A DNA stretch of 39,930 nucleotides from Allokutzneria sp. NRRL B-24872 (GTDB lineage Bacteria > Actinomycetota > Actinomycetes > Mycobacteriales > Pseudonocardiaceae), in assembly GCF_002155965.1 (NCBI RefSeq), contig NZ_MUMH01000131.1, positions 1 through 39,930 on the forward strand. The letters are read 5' to 3'. This document shows, piece after piece, positions 31,953 to 39,930 of the stretch. The first letter of the stretch is position 1; every line of letters begins with the position of its first letter. The notes beneath the pieces are model-generated. The model was not told where the DNA came from. It worked only from the letters and a program-made list of their open reading frames with translations, and made no database searches. The position numbers and the translations under genes were made by a program.

Positions 31953-32825
31953 GTGAAGGTCACCGTGATCGGCCTCGGCAACATGGGCTCGGCGCTGGCC
32001 GCAGTACTGCTGCGCGGCGGTTACGAGGTCACCGTGTGGAACCGCACACCGGAAAGGGCCGAAGCCCTTGTGGCGCAGGGAGCCGTCCGCGCCGACACCG
32101 TGGCTGACGCTCTCGCGGCCAGTCCCGTCGCGATCGTGTGCGTCTTCGACACCGCCACCTTCGCGGAGCTGCTGGAGCCCGTCGAGGCCGGTCAGACCGT
32201 GATCAACCTGACCACCGGCTCCCCCGAGGAGGCCCGCTCGCTCGCCGCGTGGGCCGCCGGGCGCGGGGTCGACTACCTCGACGGCGCCATCATGGCCGTG
32301 CCGGAAGCCATCGGGACCCCGGCCGCGTTCGTCATCTACAGCGGCTCCCGGTCGGCCTTCGACGAGCACCGCGCCGCACTGGACACCTTCGGCGGCAGCC
32401 ACTTCCTCGGCACCGACGCCGGTGTCGCGGAGTTCCACGACCTCGGGCTGCTCTCCGCCGGGTACGCCACGCTCGGCGGGTTCGTGTACTCCGCCGCGCT
32501 GCTGGAGACCGCCGGGGTGAAGGCCGGGGACTTCCTGCCGCTGGCCACCACGTGGCTCACCGGCATGGTCGCCTTCCTCGCCGACATCGCCCGCGAGATC
32601 GACGCCAACGACTACTCCAACGGCGCGTCCAGCGTGGCCATCAACCAGGTCGCCCTCGGCACCATCATCCGCGACAGCGCCGCCGCGGGCGTTCCCGCCG
32701 AGATGCTGCTGCCCTTCAAGGACCTCCTCGACCGCCGAGCCGCCGACGGGCACGCCCAGTCCAGCGCCAGCGGCATCATCGAAGTCCTCCGCGCCCGCAT
32801 CGCCCCGCCCCGCCTTTCGCCCTGA
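31953..32825 (+). CDS. NADPH-dependent imine-reductase-family oxidoreductase
   Basis: 290 residues. The N-terminal Rossmann fold begins VTVIGLGNMGSALAAVLLRG and has VTVWNRTPERAEAL, the NADP-preferring form (Arg after Asn). The imine-reductase signature DGAIMAVPEAIGTPAAFVIYSG follows, and the long inter-domain helix contains FHDLGLLSAGYATLGGFVYS, where the candidate proton donor lies. The C-terminal helical domain mediates the dimer. Members reduce cyclic imines or carry out reductive amination; some are annotated as 6-phosphogluconate or beta-hydroxyacid dehydrogenases. Start at the codon reading GTGAAGGTC with GGGAG upstream. A strong terminator and the palindrome array follow. Confidence 0.85.
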   Translation: MKVTVIGLGNMGSALAAVLLRGGYEVTVWNRTPERAEALVAQGAVRADTVADALAASPVAIVCVFDTATFAELLEPVEAGQTVINLTTGSPEEARSLAAWAAGRGVDYLDGAIMAVPEAIGTPAAFVIYSGSRSAFDEHRAALDTFGGSHFLGTDAGVAEFHDLGLLSAGYATLGGFVYSAALLETAGVKAGDFLPLATTWLTGMVAFLADIAREIDANDYSNGASSVAINQVALGTIIRDSAAAGVPAEMLLPFKDLLDRRAADGHAQSSASGIIEVLRARIAPPRLSP

Positions 32826-32867
32826 ATGACTCGTTCATGTGGTTGAGCGTGCTGAACGAGTCATTCA
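32823..32867. repeat. Palindrome pair at the end of the oxidoreductase gene
   Basis: TGAATGACTCGTTCA (32823-32837), spacer TGTGGTTGAGCGTGC, TGAACGAGTCATTCA (32853-32867). The two units are exact reverse complements, and the spacer is the exact reverse complement of spacer 2 of the array at 23857-23931. The first unit contains the stop codon of the oxidoreductase gene. Confidence 0.8.
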
Positions 32868-32877
32868 GGTGCTTGGA

Positions 32878-32912
32878 CCCGCCCCCAGTGCTGGTCGACC
32901 ACTGGGGGCGGG
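32878..32912 (+). terminator. Strong hairpin terminator after the oxidoreductase gene
   Basis: CCCGCCCCCAGTG (32878-32890) and CACTGGGGGCGGG (32900-32912) form a perfect 13-bp stem with a 9-nt loop. There is no T-run. It can act in both directions between convergent genes. Confidence 0.65.
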
Positions 32913-32950
32913 GGTTCGCGTGCTCGAAGACCAGCAGGTGTGGAAGCGCC

Positions 32951-33025
32951 TCAATGACTCGTTCATGTGGTTCACCGTGCTGAATGAGTCATTGAGGTAC
33001 TTCAACTCCCTCAATGACTCATTCA
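32951..33025. repeat. Three further 15-bp near-palindromes at 30-bp steps
   Basis: TCAATGACTCGTTCA (32951-32965), TGAATGAGTCATTGA (32981-32995), TCAATGACTCATTCA (33011-33025), separated by 15-bp spacers TGTGGTTCACCGTGC and GGTACTTCAACTCCC. The first spacer is a variant of the shared spacer sequence. Confidence 0.8.
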
Positions 33026-33073
33026 GCACATAAGCGTGGGGTTGGTGTGGCTGGTGGGGCGCGTGGGGTTGCG

Positions 33074-33148
33074 CGAACGGCTCGTTTGACGCGTTGAGCG
33101 CACTGAACGGGTCGTTCAGTGCGTTCAAGTACCTGAAAGGGTCGTTCA
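33074..33148. repeat. Degenerate palindrome units at 30-bp steps
   Basis: CGAACGGCTCGTTTG (33074-33088), TGAACGGGTCGTTCA (33104-33118), TGAAAGGGTCGTTCA (33134-33148), again exactly 30 bp apart. Units are less regular than in the earlier sets, suggesting older copies. The stretch 32826-33177 has no gene; these arrays and the hairpin at 32878-32912 fill most of it. Confidence 0.6.
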
Positions 33149-33177
33149 GGGCTTCAGCGGCGCGCGCGGGCGGAGTG

Positions 33178-33594
33178 CTAGAAGTCGGATTCCTGCCAGG
33201 AGACGCAGGTGGGGCGGGTCTGGGTGTCGAAGAACTCGGCGAGCGCGTGGGCGAGGTTGATCAAGGAGATCTCGCAGTGCGCGGGGAACTCGAGGTCGGC
33301 GTAGACGAGTTCGTCGGGCGAGGCGGGGGTGGGGCCCCGGCTGTACCAGGCGCCGGTCTCGTCGGTGTAGTAGAGCGCGGCGCGGCCGTTGCGCACGCCG
33401 AAGATCAGCTCGCGCTCGGAGGGGTCGCGGTCGTCGACGGGGCGGTGCCGGTGGCGGATGATCGCGCCGTGCTTGCCGACCTCGGGCAGCCGCCCGGCGA
33501 GCATCCGGTCGAAGAGGGTGGCGTTGATGCGCTCCAGGTGCTCCAGCCACTTGCCGCCGACCTCGCTGCGGTAGCTGACGTCCACGCTGGTCAT
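33178..33594 (-). CDS. Imm1-family immunity protein, orphan
   Basis: 138 residues. The C-terminal part ALAEFFDTQTRPTCVSWQES matches the Imm1 signature (a hydrophobic helix, then RPTCVxWQ), and ELIFGVRNGRAALYYTDETG, then YSRGPTP, matches its central strands. Imm1 proteins bind and neutralise polymorphic toxins of the deaminase or nuclease type. No toxin gene is adjacent, so it could defend against toxins delivered by competitors, or be left from a lost pair. The start is the ATG at 33594 with only a weak GGGTGGG upstream. It lies 68 bp after ctaB on the same strand and faces the palindrome arrays. Confidence 0.7.
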   Translation of the reverse strand: MTSVDVSYRSEVGGKWLEHLERINATLFDRMLAGRLPEVGKHGAIIRHRHRPVDDRDPSERELIFGVRNGRAALYYTDETGAWYSRGPTPASPDELVYADLEFPAHCEISLINLAHALAEFFDTQTRPTCVSWQESDF

Positions 33595-33662
33595 GTGCCC
33601 ACCCGGAAAGAGATGATCTTGGCGTCCATGGTGCCCCGCGAACAGGCCTCCCGCAAGGAGGT

Positions 33663-34613
33663 CTACCAGGTCCAGGGCCAGTTCAGCACCGGGAGGCCGA
33701 TCGCGGAGTCCACCGCGAGGGCCACGAACACCAGCATCAGGTAGGTGTTGGACATGTGGAACAGGCGCATCGGGTTGGCCTTCTCGCCGCGCCGGACCTG
33801 GCCGTGCAGGCGGTGGGTCAGCACCGCGAACCACACACCGGCCACGACGGCGGCCGACAGGTACAGCCAGCCGGAGGCCGGGACGAGCAGCAGCGACCAG
33901 GCGACCATGAGCCAGGTGAAGATCACGATCTGCCGGGTGACGTAGGCGGGCTCGGCGACGGCGGGCAGCATCGGCACGCCTGCGGCCTTGTAGTCGTCGC
34001 TGAACTTCATCGCCAGCGCCCAGGTGTGCGGCGGCGTCCAGAAGAAGATCACGCCGAACATGACGAAGGCGGGCCACTCGACGGTGCCGGTCACGGCGGC
34101 CCAGCCGATCACCACGGGCATGCAGCCGGCCGCGCCGCCCCAGATGATGTTCTGCGCGGTCCGCCGCTTCAGGACCAAGGTGTAGACGAAGACGTAGAAC
34201 AGGATCGTCGCCACGGCGAGCACCGCGGAGAGCAGGTTGGTCGTGGCGTAGAACCAGGCGAAGGACCCCAGGCCCATCAGCACGCCGAAGATCAGCGCGT
34301 TGCGCCGGGGCACCGAGTGCGTGGCGAGCGGGCGGGCCTTGGTCCGCTTCATCACCGCGTCGATGTCGGCGTCGGCGACGCAGTTCAGCGCGTTGGCGCT
34401 GCCCGCGGCCATGATCCCGCCGACCAGGGTGGTGAGCACCAGCAGCGGCGACGGCAGACCCCGCTGGGCCAGCAGCATCGCCGGGATCGTGGTGACCAGC
34501 AGCAGTTCGATCACGCGCGGCTTGGTGAGGGCCACGTACGCGCGGACGCTGCTCTTCCAGTCGGGCCGCGGGTGGTGGTGGCTCCGGGCCGACGCGTCAG
34601 CGGTGATGCTCAT
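33663..34613 (-). CDS. ctaB: Protoheme IX farnesyltransferase
   Basis: 316 residues with about nine membrane helices. It converts heme b to heme o for cytochrome oxidase, the first step to heme a. The prenyl-diphosphate-binding aspartates are in [20 protein letters not shown] (NxxxDxxxD), and the second motif is [35 protein letters not shown] is the family N-terminus. The ATG at 34613 has GGAGG 7 nt upstream. Divergence from the tkt operon is the standard actinobacterial arrangement. Confidence 0.95.
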   Translation of the reverse strand: MSITADASARSHHHPRPDWKSSVRAYVALTKPRVIELLLVTTIPAMLLAQRGLPSPLLVLTTLVGGIMAAGSANALNCVADADIDAVMKRTKARPLATHSVPRRNALIFGVLMGLGSFAWFYATTNLLSAVLAVATILFYVFVYTLVLKRRTAQNIIWGGAAGCMPVVIGWAAVTGTVEWPAFVMFGVIFFWTPPHTWALAMKFSDDYKAAGVPMLPAVAEPAYVTRQIVIFTWLMVAWSLLLVPASGWLYLSAAVVAGVWFAVLTHRLHGQVRRGEKANPMRLFHMSNTYLMLVFVALAVDSAIGLPVLNWPWTW

Positions 34614-34909
34614 CGCGTCCCCTCCGCAACGATCACCGGCGGCATGGGGCTCCTTCAAGATCGGACCGGGCAGTCAGTTCGGTTTCGACCCTGGGAACGC
34701 GGGTCACCCAAATGGTAGGCACGCTACTGAAGCGACGCGCGCGGGGGGTCGTGTGACGTGCCTTAAGCGACGTTCGCCACCGGCCACTACTAGGCTGATC
34801 GGTGGACGAGGGAGAACGAGCGGCAGCGCTAGTAGTTCCCCGCGCGCAGACGCTCCGCCCTCCTCGCGCGCGACCTTGCGGAACCTCAAGCGAAAGTGGG
34901 ACAGCGTCC
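34614..34909. other. ctaB-tkt divergent intergenic region
   Basis: 296 bp without a gene; it must hold the promoters of both operons. TANNNT boxes are seen for tkt (TAGGCT, 34791-34796) and, on the minus strand, for ctaB (TAGCGT near 34720-34728), without clear -35 partners. AAGCGACG occurs twice, at 34730-34737 and 34765-34772, 35 bp apart. Confidence 0.4.
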
Positions 34910-36993
<2,084 letters not shown>

Positions 36994-36997
<4 letters not shown>

Positions 36998-38106
36998 GCA
37001 ATCCCAACCTCATCGCACTGAGCGAGGCCGGTGTCTCGGTCTGGCTGGACGACCTTTCGCGCGAGCGGTTGGAGTCCGGCAACCTGGTCGAGCTGATCAC
37101 CGAGTCCTCGGTGGTCGGCGTGACCACCAACCCGACGATCTTCGCGGGCGCGCTGTCCAAGGGCTCCGCCTACGACGCGCAGGTCGGCGAGCTGGCCGCG
37201 CGCGGCGCCTCGGTCGACCAGGCCGTCCGCGAGATCACCACCGCTGACGTGCGGCAGGCGTGCGACGTCTTCCGCGCCACGTGGGAGTCCACCGGCGGTC
37301 TCGACGGCCGGGTCTCGCTGGAGGTGGACCCGCGCCTGGCGCACGACACCGAAGCCACCGCCGCCGAGGCGCAGGAGCTGTGGAAGGCGGTGGACCGGCC
37401 GAACCTGATGGTGAAGATCCCGGCCACCGTGGCGGGTCTGCCCGCGATCACCCAGACCCTGGCGCAGGGCATCAGCGTGAACGTGACGCTGATCTTCTCC
37501 GTCGAGCGCTACCGCGCGGTGATGGACGCCTTCCTGGAGGGCCTGGAGCAGGCCAAGGCCAACGGCCACGACCTGTCCAAGATCGCCTCCGTCGCCTCGT
37601 TCTTCGTGTCCCGTGTGGACAGTGAGATCGACAAGCGCATCGAGGCGTTGGGCACCCCCGAGGCGGAGGCGCTGCGCGGGCAGGCCGCGATCGCCAACGC
37701 TCGCTTGGCTTTCGGTGCTTACGAGGACGTGTTCGCCTCTCCGCGCTGGACCGCGCTGGCCGAGGCGGGCGCTCGTCCGCAGCGCCCGCTGTGGGCCTCC
37801 ACCGGCGTGAAGGACCCGAACTACTCCGACACCCGCTACGTCGACGAGCTGGTCGCGCCGGGCGTGGTCAACACGATGCCGGAGAAGACGCTGCACGCGG
37901 TCGCCGACCACGGCAAGATCACCGGCGACACCGTCACCGGCACCGCCGAGTCGGCCCAGGAGGTCTTCGACGCCCTGGCCGACGCGGGCATCGACCTCGA
38001 CGACGTCTTCGTGGCACTGGAGACAGAGGGCGTGGACAAGTTCGAGAAGTCCTGGGCCGAGCTGCTGGAGACCGTGACCGACCAGCTCGACCGAGCGAAG
38101 GGTTGA
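36994..38106 (+). CDS. tal: Transaldolase
   Basis: 370 residues, the actinobacterial long form. It transfers a dihydroxyacetone unit between sugar phosphates via a Schiff base; the lysine is in [12 protein letters not shown] (K141). [15 protein letters not shown] is the family N-terminal signature, and [12 protein letters not shown]-like [20 protein letters not shown] is also conserved. The GTG at 36994 overlaps the tkt stop (GTGA), so translation is coupled. One base separates its stop from pgi. Confidence 0.96.
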
Positions 38107-38107
38107 G

Positions 38108-39751
38108 ATGACTGACATTTCGGTCACACTCGTCCACAGTGGACTGACGGCTGAGGCCGCTCCGCTGGTGGACAGACTGGTCGCCGACCAGTTCGCGAGC
38201 AAGCTGACGGCGAAGGACGCCACGCTGTGGGGTCCGGCCGCCGAGTCCGAGGCCGCCATCCGGCTGTCCTGGACCACGCTGCACGAGACCTCCCGCCCGC
38301 TGCTCGCCGAGATCGACGCCCTGCGCGCCGAACTGCACGGCGAGGGCGTTGACCGCGTCGTGCTCGCGGGCATGGGTGGCTCCTCGCTGGCGCCGGAGGT
38401 GATCTGCGCGACCGCTGGAGTCAACTTGGTGGTGCTGGACACCACCGATCCAGCGCAGGTGGCGGACGCGCTCTCCGGGGACCTTGAGCGCACGGTGCTC
38501 GTGGTCTCCTCCAAGTCCGGCGGAACGGTGGAGACCGACAGCCACCGCCGCGTGTTCGAGAAGGCGTTCCGGGACAAGGGGATCGACGCTGCCTCGCGCA
38601 TCGTCGTCGTCACCGACCCCGGCTCCCCGCTGGCCAAGGCTTCGGCCGAGGCGGGCTACCGCAAGGTGTTCCTGGCCGACCCGCACGTGGGTGGCCGCTA
38701 CTCGGCGCTGACCGCTTTCGGTTTGGTGCCTAGTGGTTTGGCCGGCGCGGACATCGCGACGCTGCTCGACGACGCGGCTTCGGCGGCTCCGGCGCTGTCG
38801 GCGGATTCCGCTGACAACCCGGCGCTGCTGCTGGCTTCCGTCTTCGCCGCCGCGCACGCGCGCGGCGCGGAGAAGATCGTCATCGCCGACGCGGACTCCG
38901 GCATCAACGGTTTCGGCGACTGGGCCGAGCAGCTGATCGCCGAGTCCACCGGCAAGGAGGGCACCGGCCTGCTCCCGGTCGCGGTCGAGGGCATCGACGC
39001 GCCCGGCTTCGCCGACGCCGGTGAGGACGCGACGACGGTCAGCGTCGGCGGCGTCGGCGGCGCGGCGGCCCTCGCGGTCTCCGGTTCGCTCGGCGGCCAG
39101 TTCCTGTTGTGGGAGTACGCGACCGCCGCGGCGGGCAGGCTGCTCGGGATCAACCCGTTCGACCAGCCCGACGTCGAGGCGGCGAAGAAGGCGGCGCGCG
39201 CGCTGCTGGACGCTCCCGCCGACGAGACCACGGCGGCTCCTGCCATTTCCGACGGTCCCATCGACGTGTACGCGTCCGGGCTCGCCGGCGAGGCCGCGGG
39301 CTGGGCGGACAAGCTGTTCTCGCCGGAGACCGAGACCGTCGGCGCCGCGCTCAAGGCGCTGGTCGACGCGGCCCCCGAGCACGGCTACATCTCGATCCAG
39401 GCCTACCTCGACCGGCTCGACGACGCCTCGATCGCGTTGCTGCGCAAGGAGATCGCGCGGCGCACCGGGCTCCAGACCACCTTCGGCTGGGGTCCCCGGT
39501 TCCTGCACTCCACGGGCCAGTACCACAAGGGCGGCCACCAGAACGGCGTGTTCCTCCAGATCACCGGCTACTCGCCGGAGGACCTGGAGGTGCCGGAGCG
39601 CCCGTACACCCTTGGCGTGCTGCAGAAGGCGCAGGCGCTCGGCGACGGACAGGTGCTCGCCGAGCACGGTCGTCCGGTGCTGCGCCTGCACCTCACCGAC
39701 CGGGCAGAGGGCCTGGTCCACCTGGTGAAGGCGGTGCAGGACTCGCTGTGA
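38108..39751 (+). CDS. pgi: Glucose-6-phosphate isomerase (actinobacterial operon type)
   Basis: 547 residues. It interconverts glucose 6-phosphate and fructose 6-phosphate. The SIS-fold phosphate site [20 protein letters not shown] and [15 protein letters not shown] are clear, and [20 protein letters not shown] near the C-terminus holds the catalytic histidine region. This divergent form is the one found between tal and zwf in actinobacteria and was once named as part of a tal-pgi fusion in some genomes. The ATG at 38108 directly follows the tal stop; the zwf GTG overlaps its own stop. Codon use is typical of highly expressed genes here. Confidence 0.92.
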   Translation: MTDISVTLVHSGLTAEAAPLVDRLVADQFASKLTAKDATLWGPAAESEAAIRLSWTTLHETSRPLLAEIDALRAELHGEGVDRVVLAGMGGSSLAPEVICATAGVNLVVLDTTDPAQVADALSGDLERTVLVVSSKSGGTVETDSHRRVFEKAFRDKGIDAASRIVVVTDPGSPLAKASAEAGYRKVFLADPHVGGRYSALTAFGLVPSGLAGADIATLLDDAASAAPALSADSADNPALLLASVFAAAHARGAEKIVIADADSGINGFGDWAEQLIAESTGKEGTGLLPVAVEGIDAPGFADAGEDATTVSVGGVGGAAALAVSGSLGGQFLLWEYATAAAGRLLGINPFDQPDVEAAKKAARALLDAPADETTAAPAISDGPIDVYASGLAGEAAGWADKLFSPETETVGAALKALVDAAPEHGYISIQAYLDRLDDASIALLRKEIARRTGLQTTFGWGPRFLHSTGQYHKGGHQNGVFLQITGYSPEDLEVPERPYTLGVLQKAQALGDGQVLAEHGRPVLRLHLTDRAEGLVHLVKAVQDSL

Positions 39752-39930
39752 GTGCCAAGAGCTGGCGCAACCCGCTGCGCGACGAGCGGGACAAGCGACT
39801 GCCCAGGATCGCCGGGCCCTGCGGCCTGGTGATCTTCGGCGTGACCGGTGACCTCAGCCGCAAGAAGCTGATGCCGGCGATCTACGACCTGGCCAACCGC
39901 GGGCTGCTGCCGCCGGGCGAAGCCGGTGAG
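39748..39930 (+). CDS. zwf: Glucose-6-phosphate 1-dehydrogenase, N-terminal fragment (cut by window end)
   Basis: Only the first 61 codons are in the window. [20 protein letters not shown] is the usual actinobacterial N-terminus, and [20 protein letters not shown], then [13 protein letters not shown], is the NADP-binding Rossmann motif (GxTGDLxxxKLxPA) of G6PD. It carries out the first oxidative step of the pentose phosphate pathway. The GTG at 39748 overlaps the pgi stop as GTGA. opcA and a 6-phosphogluconolactonase gene would be expected next, outside the window. Confidence 0.95.
   Translation, partial: MSAKSWRNPLRDERDKRLPRIAGPCGLVIFGVTGDLSRKKLMPAIYDLANRGLLPPGEAGE

Noticed and set aside
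32823-33148. CRISPR array reading of the 30-bp periodic repeats
   Set aside because: Units are only 15 bp and palindromic, spacers are 15 bp and partly conserved, units vary, and no cas gene is present.

Overview
The window is very GC-rich, with third codon positions almost all G or C, many GTG starts and many 4-nt GTGA stop/start overlaps. The gene content (CtaB beside a tkt-tal-pgi-zwf operon, AfsR-type regulator, KstR2-like regulator, DUF222/HNH protein, Imm1-family protein, several TetR regulators) fits a filamentous actinomycete, probably of the order Pseudonocardiales. The genus cannot be fixed from this piece. Both ends cut genes: dnaE at the left (3' part missing) and zwf at the right (first 61 codons present).

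Layout. 1-1777: dnaE (minus). 1.9-7.1 kb: LysR, TetR with a divergent thiol-peroxidase-like protein, a small secreted protein, TetR with a divergent MFS exporter, a hypothetical protein and another small secreted protein. 7.2-8.4 kb (minus): a two-gene unit in which a 24-codon reading frame with its own promoter and strong ribosome binding site overlaps the start of a short cytochrome P450 by one base; this looks like a minimal P450-modified ribosomal peptide (RiPP) locus. 8.9-10.1 kb: DUF222/HNH protein. 10.2-13.7 kb: TerC membrane protein, CGNR regulator plus aldo/keto reductase, and an EamA transporter with a probable leaderless promoter. 13.65-21.05 kb (minus): a closely spaced six-gene run nfeD - flotillin - membrane protein - histidine kinase - histidine kinase - alpha/beta hydrolase. 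21.2-25.1 kb: cspA, EamA transporter and divergent MocR regulator around a symmetric set of GTTATC boxes, PlsC acyltransferase and a small membrane protein.

25.2-31.9 kb: KstR2-like TetR, a PAS-GGDEF-EAL protein with a degenerate EAL domain, a winged-helix regulator, tRNA-Arg(ACG), and a large AfsR/SARP ATPase regulator. Between the AfsR gene and the tRNA lie a promoter, a 15-codon frame with six Arg codons, and a T-tailed terminator, in that order on the tRNA strand: the layout of a transcription attenuator. 31.9-39.9 kb: imine-reductase-like oxidoreductase, an orphan Imm1-type immunity protein, ctaB, and the pentose phosphate operon tkt-tal-pgi-zwf.

Two intergenic stretches between convergent genes (23857-23931 and 32823-33148) carry 15-bp near-palindromes of the type TGAAYGASTCRTTCA set at exact 30-bp steps, with a shared 15-bp spacer sequence. 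The three observations I rate highest are the peptide/P450 pair (8237-8375), the Arg-rich leader-terminator-tRNA-Arg unit (28682-28946), and the 30-bp periodic palindrome arrays. All functional statements come from reading motifs by eye; no database search was run.
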